A stretch of DNA of 64,000 nucleotides from JADHUC01 sp964623055 (GCA_964623055.1 CAZURK010000024.1:1-64000); one strand, 5' to 3'. Counted from the first letter of the stretch, positions 15,245 to 24,988 are shown. The notes: a model not told the origin generated them from the sequence alone. A program made the numbers and translations.

Positions 15245-16711
15245 ATGAAATACCAACTGACTCTGTCTGCCGTTCTCGTACTGCTCGCGGCACCGTGCCA
15301 TGCGGAGTCGAAGAAGCAGAAAGCGGAAAACTCGCGTCCACCTGTGGATGTGGATGACGAAACGCGTGAAGTCCTGGAGAAGATCAATGCGGTAAGCGCG
15401 TACGAGGTTCCGGACTTGAAGCTGAAGAAGGACCAGAACTATGCGCGGACCTCGCGGCAATTCCAGCCGTATGGCCAATACGACATCAAGCCCTTCAAAC
15501 GTCACTTTCTGCAACAACTGGAGTACACCGGCCCCGGCCGAGCGATTCCTGAACCCGAACATGTGGATGCCGTCAAGATCGGTTTCCTCGGGCCGATTCA
15601 CCCTACCGTCTCGGTGGCCACCGGCGGCAAGAGCCACGAAGAACACATGGGCATCATGATGCTGCGAGGCGCCCAATTGGCGATCGACGAAGCCAACGCG
15701 CGCGGAGGCTACCACCGACGGAAGGTCCCGTTCAAGTTGGTTGTCCACAACGACAACGCCTTGTGGGGCGCTTCGGGCAACGAGACCACCGACTTGGTCT
15801 ACAAGGACAACGTCTGGGCCATCCTGGGCACCATCGACGGCGCCAACAGCCACATCGCCATTCGCGTGGCCTTGAAGGCCGAGATCTTCATGATGAACTC
15901 GGGCGATACCGATCCCACGTTCATCGAAACCAACATTCCGTGGGTGGCACGCTGCATTGGCGACGATCGGCAAATGGGATATCTGCTGGTTGAATACATG
16001 TACGGCAGGCTTGGATTGAAGCGGGTAGGAATCATTCGGTCCAAGAACCGCTTCGGCCGGTTCGGCATACGCGAAGTCCGTGATGGGAGCCGGCGTCTCG
16101 GCAACCCCATCATCCTGGAAAGACCTTACAGGTTGGGACTCGACGACTTCTCTCAGCAACTGGTTCTGCTGGAGCAAGCCAACGTTGAAGCCATTGTCCA
16201 CTGGGGCAACGACATAGAAGGCGCGAAAATCCTTAACCAGATGCGCGACATGGGCATGCCGCAACCGTTCTTCTGTTGCGACCGCTGCATCTCCGATCGC
16301 TTCCTCGAAATTGCGGGCGAGAACGCCGAAGGCGTCGTCTGCATGTCTCCATGGGATCCCACCCGCAAGGATCCAACGTACCAGGCATTCTGCGACAAGT
16401 TTCGCAAACTCTATGGCGAGGAGCCGGAAACTAATGCAGCGCACGCATACGACGGGATGAACATGCTGATCTGGGCCGTGCAAGTTGCCGGGCTGAACCG
16501 GGCCAAGATCCGCGACGTGTTGGCTTACCGCACAAAGCCATGGAAGGGCGTCACCGGCGACATTCCGTTGAGCGCGGCTCTTGACGACATGGGCGAAGTG
16601 TTTCTGGCCAAATACGAGAACGGCAAGTGGAACTACTATTCACGCCAGGAACTCGACATCCCGCCCGTCAATATCCCTACTCTCAAAGAAAAGCCGATCG
16701 GACGCCCATAG
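15245..16711 (+). CDS. Periplasmic substrate-binding protein, branched-chain amino-acid (Leu/Ile/Val-BP) type
   Basis: 488 residues with signal peptide MKYQLTLSAVLVLLAAPCHA. After about 100 residues of charged N-terminal extension comes a type I periplasmic-binding fold: VKIGFLGPIHP, GAQLAIDEANARGGY, VWAILGTIDGANSHIAIRVA, KRVGIIRSKNRFGRFGIREV, and EGVVCMSPWDPTRKDP. These match the Peripla_BP_6/LivJ-like family, which feeds ABC transporters or serves as a sensory ligand-binder. No permease or ATPase gene lies nearby. The gene is downstream of the cytochrome cluster, so a role as orphan sensor or chaperone for the redox system is possible. The ligand cannot be predicted; the extension between signal and binding fold is unusual for the family. 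Confidence 0.88.
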   Translation: MKYQLTLSAVLVLLAAPCHAESKKQKAENSRPPVDVDDETREVLEKINAVSAYEVPDLKLKKDQNYARTSRQFQPYGQYDIKPFKRHFLQQLEYTGPGRAIPEPEHVDAVKIGFLGPIHPTVSVATGGKSHEEHMGIMMLRGAQLAIDEANARGGYHRRKVPFKLVVHNDNALWGASGNETTDLVYKDNVWAILGTIDGANSHIAIRVALKAEIFMMNSGDTDPTFIETNIPWVARCIGDDRQMGYLLVEYMYGRLGLKRVGIIRSKNRFGRFGIREVRDGSRRLGNPIILERPYRLGLDDFSQQLVLLEQANVEAIVHWGNDIEGAKILNQMRDMGMPQPFFCCDRCISDRFLEIAGENAEGVVCMSPWDPTRKDPTYQAFCDKFRKLYGEEPETNAAHAYDGMNMLIWAVQVAGLNRAKIRDVLAYRTKPWKGVTGDIPLSAALDDMGEVFLAKYENGKWNYYSRQELDIPPVNIPTLKEKPIGRP

Positions 16712-16800
16712 CCGGGGCGTCACGATAGGGCAAAGCTACACCGCTGTCGGCGAGACATGGTCCATTTGCTTGTCTTTCGGCAAGCCGAAGGCGGCGGCGT

Positions 16801-18945
16801 TCACCGAACCGACAACGCCTTGATTTCCTTGGCGGACAGCGCTCGATCGAACACGGCGATCTCGTCGAGTCGGCCTTCCCAATTCGACTGATTGTCGCAG
16901 CGGCCGCCGAGGAACAACTGGTCAAACCCAGCAGGAAAGTCCACTGGTGATGTGGTTTCGATCTCCGGCTGCGAAGCTCCGTTCAAGTAGATTCGCACTC
17001 GCTCGCCGTCGCGAACGAACACCACGTGGTACCAGGTCCAACGCTCGATCTCCGTGCGGCCTGCGACCGGCTTTGCACCTTCGCTGTCGTTGCCGTGAAG
17101 GAAGATCAATTTGCCTGGATCACCGGCCGTACCGCCGATGCCGAGGTGGTCCCCGTCGGGGCCCAAGCCATGGTCACGACCGCGCGACAGCATCCAACCC
17201 GTGATTTCGCGGCCATCAACGGGCATGCCGTTCCACAACCATAACGATACGGAATACTCGTTTCCCAGATAGGCGATTCGTGATCGCAATCGTCCCCCGG
17301 CGAAATGCGCGGCTCGGTTTGTCTCGTCTCCCGTGCAAAAAGAATCGGATCGGGGCCCTTCTAGGAAGTACGCCACGGCAGGCTCGTAGAAAGCATCACG
17401 ATTCTGCCCCGTCGAATCAACGGCCACAGGACCGGCCATTTCGTCCATTCGCCAGTAGGCCACGGGTTTGGCCTTTCGAATGGCTTCGCAGGCTGGACCG
17501 CAGCCCTGTCTGAGATCGCGCCGAGGTCGCGCGGATACCTTTTCCAGCAGCTCAAGCGCCGTTTGCGTGATCTTCGGTTCGGCTTGGACCTCTAATCCGG
17601 CCGAACGAGCGGGCCACGTGTTATAGCCACCTAGCAACATTTGCTCGGGCGGCGGGATGTAGCCGTCGCCGCCGTTGGCCAGTTCGATCACCATGGTCTT
17701 TGGCAGCGGGCTTTGCAGCTTCATTTTCAGACCCGTCAGTGCATAGGTTTCATTGGGCGTGGTGGCAATGCCGATGTCACCAATGCGCACAGCCTGGACA
17801 ACGATATCCGTCGACTGACGTTCGTGCAGGATGATCTGTTCCAGAGCGTAGACCTCTGCCGTATTCTTCGGTGGCCGATCGCCCATCTCGTCGACGATGC
17901 GCTGAGCCCACTCCAAACGCTGTTTGTCCGGAACGCGATATTTCGGATGTAACCGAGCCTCGGCCATGGCCAAGTCCACTTCCCCGCTGTATTCGATCGT
18001 GTCGCAGGCCGCAATCGCGATATCCAACAGACCGTTTGCATATGTCTCGACCGTAAAATCCTGCTCCCTGGAAGGAACGGGCTTCGTGTAATCGCGCCGC
18101 CATATGTCCCCACTGCAGCCGTGAGACATGATCCCGACAAACGGCGGATGCTCATCGTCCCGTTCGGCCGCAAGACGCGACTTCAGTCCTTCGGAGAACA
18201 GCCCGAAGTAGTCCGCGCCCAAAGCCTGCTGGCCACCGAAGTAGTGCATCGAGAAGTTGGCCAGCACGGCGATCGGACGACCGTCTTTCGCTTGAAATGA
18301 AATGAGCGACAGGTCGGGATCTTCCGGCCCGGATTCGCCCGTTACGTCGTCCCAATTGCGCCCGGCGTGCATGTTCGCGCGCCCGGTCGAGTTGCCGAAC
18401 GGATCGTCGGCGATTCGATCCGGCCGGCGAATCCAGCGTCTGAGCGCAGTGAATTCCGCAGCGTTTTCGACTGCCCAGCCCACACGGGCTGGCTCCAGAT
18501 TCGCCTCGGCGGCAGCCAGGGCCTCGGCCAGCTTCTCGCGGAGAAACGGCACGTAGTTCTGATCGGCGTCTGTGCCCAGACATCCCATGGACGCAGGTGC
18601 CGTGTGCGAGTGCGACGCCGAAATCAGCATTCGATCCGGGCGTATCTTGGTTCGTTTGGCCGCCAGGCTTTTCGCCTCGTCCAGCAGCGGACGCGGCATC
18701 ATGCAACTGTCCACCACCACGACGCCCAGGCGTTCCTTGCCGTCGTCCAGCACGATCGCTCGAGCGTTTATGGGTGTTGTGACCTTGTCTGCACTGCGGC
18801 TGGTCATGCCACCGTTCACCAGGACCGGAAACTGCGTTGGCGTCACGTCGACAACCGCCGCACCTGCCTTGAATTCTGCCAGCGCGTCCGTTGCTGGGAT
18901 GAGGAGCACTGCAAGGACCAAGAGAGTTGAAGCCGTGGATTTCAT
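16801..18945 (-). CDS. Neutral ceramidase-like hydrolase with C-terminal LamG domain
   Basis: 714 residues from ATG 18945, preceded by GGAAAGGAGC; signal peptide MKSTASTLLVLAVLLIP. Residues about 25-490 resemble the N-terminal domain of neutral/alkaline ceramidase-like proteins: AGAAVVDVTP, SHSHTAPASMG (zinc-site His residues), ANFSMHYFGG, MSHGCSGDIWRRDY and ETYALTGLKMK. Family members are zinc amidases, but many planctomycete relatives have no proven ceramide activity. The final 200 residues form a LamG/concanavalin-like jelly roll (KPVAYWRMDE, YSVSLWLWNGMP, DEIAVFDRALSAKEIKAL), probably binding carbohydrate. Convergent with the binding-protein gene; it faces away from the next gene. Substrate could be a lipid or a glycan-linked amide. 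Confidence 0.85.
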   Translation of the reverse strand: MKSTASTLLVLAVLLIPATDALAEFKAGAAVVDVTPTQFPVLVNGGMTSRSADKVTTPINARAIVLDDGKERLGVVVVDSCMMPRPLLDEAKSLAAKRTKIRPDRMLISASHSHTAPASMGCLGTDADQNYVPFLREKLAEALAAAEANLEPARVGWAVENAAEFTALRRWIRRPDRIADDPFGNSTGRANMHAGRNWDDVTGESGPEDPDLSLISFQAKDGRPIAVLANFSMHYFGGQQALGADYFGLFSEGLKSRLAAERDDEHPPFVGIMSHGCSGDIWRRDYTKPVPSREQDFTVETYANGLLDIAIAACDTIEYSGEVDLAMAEARLHPKYRVPDKQRLEWAQRIVDEMGDRPPKNTAEVYALEQIILHERQSTDIVVQAVRIGDIGIATTPNETYALTGLKMKLQSPLPKTMVIELANGGDGYIPPPEQMLLGGYNTWPARSAGLEVQAEPKITQTALELLEKVSARPRRDLRQGCGPACEAIRKAKPVAYWRMDEMAGPVAVDSTGQNRDAFYEPAVAYFLEGPRSDSFCTGDETNRAAHFAGGRLRSRIAYLGNEYSVSLWLWNGMPVDGREITGWMLSRGRDHGLGPDGDHLGIGGTAGDPGKLIFLHGNDSEGAKPVAGRTEIERWTWYHVVFVRDGERVRIYLNGASQPEIETTSPVDFPAGFDQLFLGGRCDNQSNWEGRLDEIAVFDRALSAKEIKALSVR

Positions 18946-19111
18946 TCGAAGCTCCTTTCCGAGCACGAGTGGAGGATAACGAACGGCGGGGAGGGGTCGG
19001 GTGCTGTCCGACTGGTATAGTCTGTTATACTCCTAGCTGCGTGGCGACGAAACGATGGGCACCATTGCCGGCGGTGTTTTTTCGACGGGCCAGTATTTCG
19101 GAGCAGCCATC

Positions 19112-20128
19112 ATGAGAAGAACACTCATAGAATCGCAAGTCCTGAGTCTTGTTGGGAGACGTTTCCGACAATGCGCGTGTCTTGTGGCGGCCGTGACTGC
19201 GTCGATGGTCGTCGGGGCGGAGCCTGAGATCGTCTCGGTCAAGAAGATCTGGGATCGCGGCGAGCATAACGCTTTTACGGACCTGATCCGTTTCGATGAT
19301 CGTTGGTGGTGTACGTTTCGCGAAGCCAGAGGTCACGGCGGCAGCGTCGGCAAGGTACGTGTGATTGTCTCGGACGATGGCGAAGACTGGCAATCTGCCG
19401 CCTTGGTCGAGCAACAAGGCGTCGACTTGCGCGATCCAAAGATCTCGGTCACGCCCGACGGCCGCCTGATGTTGATTATGGGCGGCAGCGTCTACGAAGG
19501 TACCACATACAAGACTCGCGCGCCGCGCGTCGCTTTCTCCGACGATGGTCACCAGTGGACGGCTCCGAAGAAGCTGTTGGCCGAGGATCACTGGTTGTGG
19601 CGGGTAACCTGGCACAAAGGCTGGGCGTGGAGCGTCAGCAAAATGGGCGAAGGAAGCAACCCGCGGCGCGGGATGCTGTACCGCAGTCGCGACGGTCTGG
19701 AGTGGGAATGGATCACCGAATTCCGACTGCCCAACAACATATGGAACGCCAGCGAGACAACGCTGCGGTTTGTGCCTGACGAAGAACTCATTGCGTTGAC
19801 CCGGCCTCACTGGATCGGCACGAGTAAACCGCCGTACACCGAGTGGAAATGGACAAAAATGGAGTCGAGAATCGGAGGTCCGAATTTCATCCGTCTCCCC
19901 AACGGCAACCTATGGGCCGCCGCCCGGCGGTATGGTGAACGAGCGACGACCGTCCTGGCACGTATGACACGCGACAGCTACGAACCGGTGCTGACCCTGC
20001 CCAGCGGCGGCGACTGCAGCTACCCAGGGCTTGTCTGGCACGACGGGCTGCTGTGGATGAGCTACTACTCGTCGCACGAAGGCAAGACGAGCATCTACTT
20101 GGCAAAGATCAGATTCGTAGGACATTAG
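19112..20128 (+). CDS. Exported BNR/sialidase-like beta-propeller protein
   Basis: About 338 residues from ATG 19112 (MRRTLIESQVLS..., with a hydrophobic stretch CLVAAVTASMVVGAEP); an ATG at 19055 would add 19 residues. The protein shows sialidase-type Asp-box features: VIVSDDGEDWQSAALV, VAFSDDGHQWTAPKKL and YRSRDGLEWEWITEF, plus FREARGHGG, LRDPKISVTPDG and GGPNFIRLPNGNLWAA. It resembles exo-sialidase-fold proteins of polysaccharide-degrading bacteria. I cannot confirm the arginine triad and Tyr/Glu pair of true sialidases, so the activity is open. It is followed after 15 bp by the GH10-like gene on the same strand and is probably co-transcribed. Confidence 0.8.
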   Translation: MRRTLIESQVLSLVGRRFRQCACLVAAVTASMVVGAEPEIVSVKKIWDRGEHNAFTDLIRFDDRWWCTFREARGHGGSVGKVRVIVSDDGEDWQSAALVEQQGVDLRDPKISVTPDGRLMLIMGGSVYEGTTYKTRAPRVAFSDDGHQWTAPKKLLAEDHWLWRVTWHKGWAWSVSKMGEGSNPRRGMLYRSRDGLEWEWITEFRLPNNIWNASETTLRFVPDEELIALTRPHWIGTSKPPYTEWKWTKMESRIGGPNFIRLPNGNLWAAARRYGERATTVLARMTRDSYEPVLTLPSGGDCSYPGLVWHDGLLWMSYYSSHEGKTSIYLAKIRFVGH

Positions 20129-20143
20129 CAGGAGACAACGACA

Positions 20144-21676
20144 ATGAAGATCGTCTTGTGCCTACCGGTGTTGTTTTGGAGCATGTCCGAATGCATGACG
20201 GTGGACGCGGCTCAGTCCGCGACTGACAAGAAGACTCGGCGCGTGATCGTGAATGATGACGGCGAGGTACGGCTGCCGCTGGACGGAAAGGACTGGGACC
20301 GCTATCTGGGCGAGCGAATTCGTCACGCCCTCGGGACGCAGGTAGATAGCTACTTCCTGAACATTGGGGCTACCGATCGCGGGCCTGGGATTGTGCATTC
20401 GCTGCAGAGCACGATGGCGTATTGGGCGGCCAAGGAACAGGCGCCAGCCGTGTATGACGAAGCGACGCGCCGCTACATTCAGACGGCACGGGAAGCGGGC
20501 ATGGAGATATTCGCATCGATTCGGATGAACGACACGCACGATGCACGCATGCCAAACTTGGACGGACTGAATTATCCGCTGAAGAAAGGCCGGCCGGACC
20601 TGCTGTTGGGCAACGAGGATTCTATGAAACGCGGGCGACAGGCCTACCCCAGCGATGCGATCATGCTTTGGTTTTGGCCGGGATTGGATTGGGGCAAGGC
20701 CGAGGTGAGAGAGCATTTCCTGGGCTTCATCCGTTGGTACTGCCCTCGGTACGACTTCGATGGACTGGAATTGGACTACTACCGGCATCCGCTGTTCTTC
20801 AAGTTGGGCGAGGAGGAACAGCACACCGCCGCGATGACGGGCTTCGTGCGGCAGGTGCGGGGAACGCTGAATGAAATCGGCGAGAAACGCGGCCGCCCGT
20901 ACCTTCTGGCCATTCGCGTGCCGGACACAGCAGCGATGTCCCGACGCAGCGGCCTGGACGCGGAGACTTGGCTGCGCGAAGGTTTGATGGACCTGTTGAT
21001 CGTGGGCGGCGGCTACATGCCGTACAGCGGTCGTCTGAAGGAGTTCGTCGATTTGGCTCATCAGCATCAAGTGCCAGCTTTCCCCTGCGTGAACCATTTC
21101 CGTGGCCCCGTGCAAATGCGCAGCCTTGCCAGCAATTTCTGGGCATTGGGCGGCGACGGCTTCTACCTGTTCAATTTCTTCGGCGTGACGGGCAAAGAGG
21201 TGAATCCGGGCTGGGGAGCGTCGGACGCGATCAGCCTGCGCGAAGTCGGTTCAGTCGAAACACTGCGTGGCAAGGACAAGTTCTACCTGGCCGACACAGG
21301 GGAAACACGACACTACATCGGCTACAGCAACCCGGAAAACCAGTTCCCGGTGCGTATCGTCGGCGGACGACCGGTGGAGTTAGTCGTGGGTGATGACGTT
21401 GGCGCAGCTTACAGGGACGGCTCGCTGAAAGAACTACGCCTACAGTTCACCGTGGCCAACGTAGGCAAGGACGAGTCCGTTTCCCTGCAAATGAACGGCA
21501 TCATGGTACCACCGGACAGAATCACGCGCATCGACGACTCGACATTCGAAGCCACACCGATCGCATCGTCTCTGCTCCGGGGTGTCAACCAGGTCATCTT
21601 CGCCCCTGGGAAGAACTCGCCGGGACGCCTGACGTCGGGGGTCACGGGACTGAACCTTTCTGTCCGGTACGAGTGA
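20144..21676 (+). CDS. Exported GH10-like glycosyl hydrolase (TIM barrel)
   Basis: 510 residues, signal peptide MKIVLCLPVLFWSMSECM. The fold follows the family-10-like glycosylhydrolase pattern of TIM-barrel proteins: SYFLNIGATDRGPGIV, YIQTAREAGMEIFASIRMND, FIRWYCPRYDFDGLELDYYRHP (strand end with Glu and Asp candidates) and LMDLLIVGGGYMPYSG. A short beta-sandwich-like domain forms the last 130 residues. Substrate is unknown, probably a plant or algal polysaccharide. It lies 15 bp after the BNR protein. Its last 35 bp overlap tail to tail with the pectate lyase-like gene on the other strand. Confidence 0.78.
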   Translation: MKIVLCLPVLFWSMSECMTVDAAQSATDKKTRRVIVNDDGEVRLPLDGKDWDRYLGERIRHALGTQVDSYFLNIGATDRGPGIVHSLQSTMAYWAAKEQAPAVYDEATRRYIQTAREAGMEIFASIRMNDTHDARMPNLDGLNYPLKKGRPDLLLGNEDSMKRGRQAYPSDAIMLWFWPGLDWGKAEVREHFLGFIRWYCPRYDFDGLELDYYRHPLFFKLGEEEQHTAAMTGFVRQVRGTLNEIGEKRGRPYLLAIRVPDTAAMSRRSGLDAETWLREGLMDLLIVGGGYMPYSGRLKEFVDLAHQHQVPAFPCVNHFRGPVQMRSLASNFWALGGDGFYLFNFFGVTGKEVNPGWGASDAISLREVGSVETLRGKDKFYLADTGETRHYIGYSNPENQFPVRIVGGRPVELVVGDDVGAAYRDGSLKELRLQFTVANVGKDESVSLQMNGIMVPPDRITRIDDSTFEATPIASSLLRGVNQVIFAPGKNSPGRLTSGVTGLNLSVRYE

Positions 21677-23345
21677 TGCTGTCACTCTCTTGACGCAACA
21701 GAAGGCCGTGCAGATACTCCTCGATGTTCGTGTATCCATCACCATCCAGATCACCGTTGCCGTCGGATGCGTCGTTTGGGTCGAGTCCGTTTTCTGTTTC
21801 CCAGTCGTCGGGCATTCCGTCGTGGTCTGTGTCGATGGGCGGATCGCCTCGGGCCAGTTTGGGATAGCCGCCGACTTGGTCTGGCGAGTCGATAATCGTA
21901 CCGGATTTGTTTCGCACTTCGGAAACCACTCGTTGGTCGACGGCGTCTCGTTTGGGTAGCGTTGCTCCTGCCTCGGCTAACACCTGGCTCAGTGCCTCGT
22001 CGGCCGAGGTGGCAGTGATCGCGTGAGTCTTGTACTTCGTCTTGCTGCGGTACGACTGCGGTGCGACGCCTTCCTGGCCGTAGCCGATGCCTACTAGCGC
22101 CCATTCGTCGGCCTCGGTGTCAGGCCGGTGTGGCCCGAGATTGCCTTCGACGTAGATTCTGGGATTTCCGGCCTCGAATAGGATTTCGTACGGTCCGGTC
22201 TGCGTCGATGGACCCGGAATGAAGTAGTTGCCGATGAAGTTCAGGAATGTATTCGCATCATTGTCAGTGATTTCGGCCGGTAGTACACCCCAGTCGTAGA
22301 TCACATTGTTCACCACGTCGTGCGTTCCGCCGTCGGAGATCAGCGGGTTGCGGAAGTCGTTGTGGGCCAGGAGATTGTGGTGTACCGAGACATGGTAGGA
22401 ACTATCGCCTATCAGCAAGCCCGCGCTGTGTGTCTTCTTGCGGTGCCGGCTTCGGTCGAGCGCCTCGCTGATAATCGACCACGAAATCGTGATGTCGTGG
22501 GCCCCGTACCATGTGCTGACGCATTCGTCTTCCGACCAGCTTGCCGACACATGATCCAGCACGACGTTGTACGCGCCGTCGATCTCGCCGTGCTTTCCCA
22601 TGATCGAGATGGCGTCGTTTACGTCAGCATCCACCGGACCCTCGTTTCCCGGACGCACGCGGATGTGTTGGATCAGCACGTCGTGACTCATGACCGCGAT
22701 TCCGGCGCCCTTGACGCAGATTCCGTCACCGGGCGCCGTCTGGCCGGCGATGGTCACGAACGGATGCGAGATGTACAACTCGGATTTCAGTTCGATCGTG
22801 CCGGCCGTGCGAAAGACAATTATGCGAGGGGACGGTTCACTCACGGCCGCGCGCAGCGATCCGGGGCCGTCGTCGGCCAGCGACGTGACTTCGATCACCT
22901 TACCGCCGCGGCCGGCCGGCGTGCGCGTGCCGAAACCTTGAGCGCCGGGGAACACAGGCAAGCCGACTTGCGGTTCGACCGGCCTGGGAGTGCTGGGGTT
23001 CTTTGGCGTCCGCGGCGTAAACGCAGCCCTCAGCATCGGAATGCCGATGAAGACTACGAAAGCAACGAACAGCAATCCGCCTGCCGTCGTTGCAAGTCGT
23101 CCCATGACCGGGGCGCAACGCCTGCGGACCATTCGTACACCCAACACTACCGCAGCCAGTGGACAGATCAACATTGCCCCAAAGACCATCCAGGGGCCAG
23201 GAAACTTCATCAGGTAGGCATCGAAGATATTCACGATGCGGAAACGAAACAGCAACGCTGTTACCCAAAGGACGATAGGAATGCCGAGAAACAGATAGAC
23301 GAGTTTGCTATGCCGCGATTCGCGTGGGAGATTAGATGGATCCAT
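21642..23345 (-). CDS. Membrane-anchored pectate lyase-like protein with calcium-binding C-terminus
   Basis: 567 residues. The N-terminus has three hydrophobic helices (about residues 15-33, 50-70 and 85-105), unusual for a lyase that normally has only a signal peptide. Residues about 130-480 form a right-handed parallel beta-helix of pectate lyase type: FPGAQGFGTRTPAGRGGKV, ADDGPGSLRAAVSEP, VTIAGQTAPGDGICV, VVLDHVSASWSEDE and SVHHNLLAHNDFRNP. The C-terminus carries EF-hand/thrombospondin-3-type loops (DTDHDGMPDDWETENGLDPN, DGDLDGDGYTN). Expected action: beta-elimination of polygalacturonate or binding of it at the outside of the membrane. It is convergent with the GH10-like gene, overlapping it by 35 bp. 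Confidence 0.85.
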   Translation of the reverse strand: MDPSNLPRESRHSKLVYLFLGIPIVLWVTALLFRFRIVNIFDAYLMKFPGPWMVFGAMLICPLAAVVLGVRMVRRRCAPVMGRLATTAGGLLFVAFVVFIGIPMLRAAFTPRTPKNPSTPRPVEPQVGLPVFPGAQGFGTRTPAGRGGKVIEVTSLADDGPGSLRAAVSEPSPRIIVFRTAGTIELKSELYISHPFVTIAGQTAPGDGICVKGAGIAVMSHDVLIQHIRVRPGNEGPVDADVNDAISIMGKHGEIDGAYNVVLDHVSASWSEDECVSTWYGAHDITISWSIISEALDRSRHRKKTHSAGLLIGDSSYHVSVHHNLLAHNDFRNPLISDGGTHDVVNNVIYDWGVLPAEITDNDANTFLNFIGNYFIPGPSTQTGPYEILFEAGNPRIYVEGNLGPHRPDTEADEWALVGIGYGQEGVAPQSYRSKTKYKTHAITATSADEALSQVLAEAGATLPKRDAVDQRVVSEVRNKSGTIIDSPDQVGGYPKLARGDPPIDTDHDGMPDDWETENGLDPNDASDGNGDLDGDGYTNIEEYLHGLLLRQESDSITRTGQKGSVP

Positions 23346-23359
23346 GCCGCACCTCGCGA

Positions 23360-23440
23360 GTAGGTCCCGCTTGCCGAGCGGGACCTTGGATGCTGAGGGC
23401 TGTTAGCGCTTCGAGGTCCCGCTCGGCAAGCGGGACCTAC
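23360..23440. repeat. Inverted repeat, type D, nested hairpins
   Basis: Perfect 27-bp arms at 23360-23386 and 23414-23440; the left arm begins GTAGGTCCCGCTTGCCGAGC. Each arm is itself palindromic (GGTCCCGCT with AGCGGGACC), so the region can fold either as one long stem or as two small hairpins. It lies between the sulfatase and the lyase genes. Confidence 0.93.
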
Positions 23441-23503
23441 CTGCTCGGCAGCCCTCCGGCATTCGGTTGAACATCGTCGTCGCAGGCCGCCAAGAAACGC
23501 TCA

Positions 23504-24988
23504 TTATTGTCTATCGGGATTCGCCGATGGCAATTGGGCTCCAACAGCCTCGCGCCATTCAACCAATCGTTGACGCAATTCGGCGGCCTTTTCGGGCTTC
23601 TCGGTTGACAAATCCTTGGCTTCCCCGACGTCCTCGGCCAGGTTGTACAGTTCCACGTGCCCGTCTTCGAAATACTCCAGCAACTTCCAGTCGCCAGCAC
23701 GCACGGCACTGACCGGAGATGTCGTCGGATAGTAGTGCGGATAGTGGAAGTACAGGGCATCGCGCTCAAGCGACGCGTTTGGATCCTTCAGCAGCGGCAC
23801 GAGGCTGACCCCTTCAATCTCTGCGTTGTGCTCGTCGTCGCCCGCCGCGCCCACGATGTCGCGGATCGTAGGATAGAAGTCCGTCGTAACCACGGGCTCG
23901 TCACATACGCGGCCAGGCTGTGTCACTCCGGGCCAATGGAAAATCAGCGGCACGCGCACACCGCCTTCGTACAACGAGCCTTTGCCGGAACGCAATGGCG
24001 TGTTGCGAGTGACTTGCTGACTATTGTAGTTGTTGACAAAACCGCCGTTGTCGGACGTGAAAATGACCAGCGTGTTGTCCGCAATGCCTCGTTCGTCGAG
24101 CTTCGTCAAGATTCGACCAACGTTCTCGTCCAGACTGTGGTGCATGGCCGCGTAGTGTGCGTTGTCGTGATCCATGCCTTCTTTGATCTTCTTCTGGTAG
24201 TACTCCACCAACTCGGGCTTGCCTTCGATCGGTGTGTGCACCGTGTAGTAGCACATGTTCAAGAAGAACGGCTGGTCGCCGGCGCGGTCGATGATCGCCA
24301 GCGCCTCGTCGGTCAGTCGATCCGTCAGGTACTCACCCTCGTTGCCAAACGGTAAACCGGGCACATACCGTAATTCGCGTGCGCCGCCGAACAAGCCTCG
24401 ATACGGATAGAAGAAGGTCGGCGGACAACCCCAGAAGCTGCCGCCGACGTGGACGTCGAAACCGTGGTTCTCCGGATAGTGGGCCGCATCGCCCAGGTGC
24501 CATTTGCCGACGTGCGCGGTCAGGTATCCTTCAGCGTCAAGCACTTCCGCCAATGTCGTCTCAGTCAGCCGTAAGTTGCCTTCAGTAACTGGCGGAACCA
24601 GCTTTCGGCGCATCCACTTGGGCGGTTCACCCGACGACTCGTGCCAAACCGTGATATGCAGCCGCGCCGGTGACTTGCCGGTCATGATCGAAGCCCGTGT
24701 TGGTGTACAGACCGGAGCCGCAGCGTAGGCATCCGTGAAGCGTACGGCCCCTTGGGCCAATCGGTCAATGTTCGGCGTCTCGTGCAAGTCGCTGCCATAG
24801 CAGCTCAATCCGGTCCATCCCAAATCGTCCACCAGGATCAGAACCACATTAGGCTTGTCCGCAGCGTTTGCATGCTGCAATCCGATAGAACACAGCAGGC
24901 CGAAGGCCAAAACGATCAATCCAGTCTGCTTGGATAACCCAAGTCCGCTCGGTGGCCACGCTGCAACCCACTTTCTTGATTCAGTCAT
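23504..24988 (-). CDS. Exported sulfatase with canonical CTPTR motif
   Basis: 494 residues, with GGAG 10 nt before the ATG. The long N-terminus contains the hydrophobic signal GLIVLAFGLLCSIGLQHANA at about residues 23-42. Sulfatase signatures: VLILVDDLGWTGLSCYG, CTPTRASIMTG (Cys94, canonical CxPxR), HVGKWHLGD and IFTSDNGGF. Length and motifs fit arylsulfatase A-like sulfatases acting on sulfated glycans. The gene starts about 175 bp from the divergent pfkB kinase gene, so the promoters face each other there. Confidence 0.95.
   Translation of the reverse strand: MTESRKWVAAWPPSGLGLSKQTGLIVLAFGLLCSIGLQHANAADKPNVVLILVDDLGWTGLSCYGSDLHETPNIDRLAQGAVRFTDAYAAAPVCTPTRASIMTGKSPARLHITVWHESSGEPPKWMRRKLVPPVTEGNLRLTETTLAEVLDAEGYLTAHVGKWHLGDAAHYPENHGFDVHVGGSFWGCPPTFFYPYRGLFGGARELRYVPGLPFGNEGEYLTDRLTDEALAIIDRAGDQPFFLNMCYYTVHTPIEGKPELVEYYQKKIKEGMDHDNAHYAAMHHSLDENVGRILTKLDERGIADNTLVIFTSDNGGFVNNYNSQQVTRNTPLRSGKGSLYEGGVRVPLIFHWPGVTQPGRVCDEPVVTTDFYPTIRDIVGAAGDDEHNAEIEGVSLVPLLKDPNASLERDALYFHYPHYYPTTSPVSAVRAGDWKLLEYFEDGHVELYNLAEDVGEAKDLSTEKPEKAAELRQRLVEWREAVGAQLPSANPDRQ

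Noticed and set aside
15191..16483. 430-residue open frame antisense to the binding protein
   Set aside because: The plus-strand gene has a signal peptide and full binding-protein motifs; the minus frame has none.
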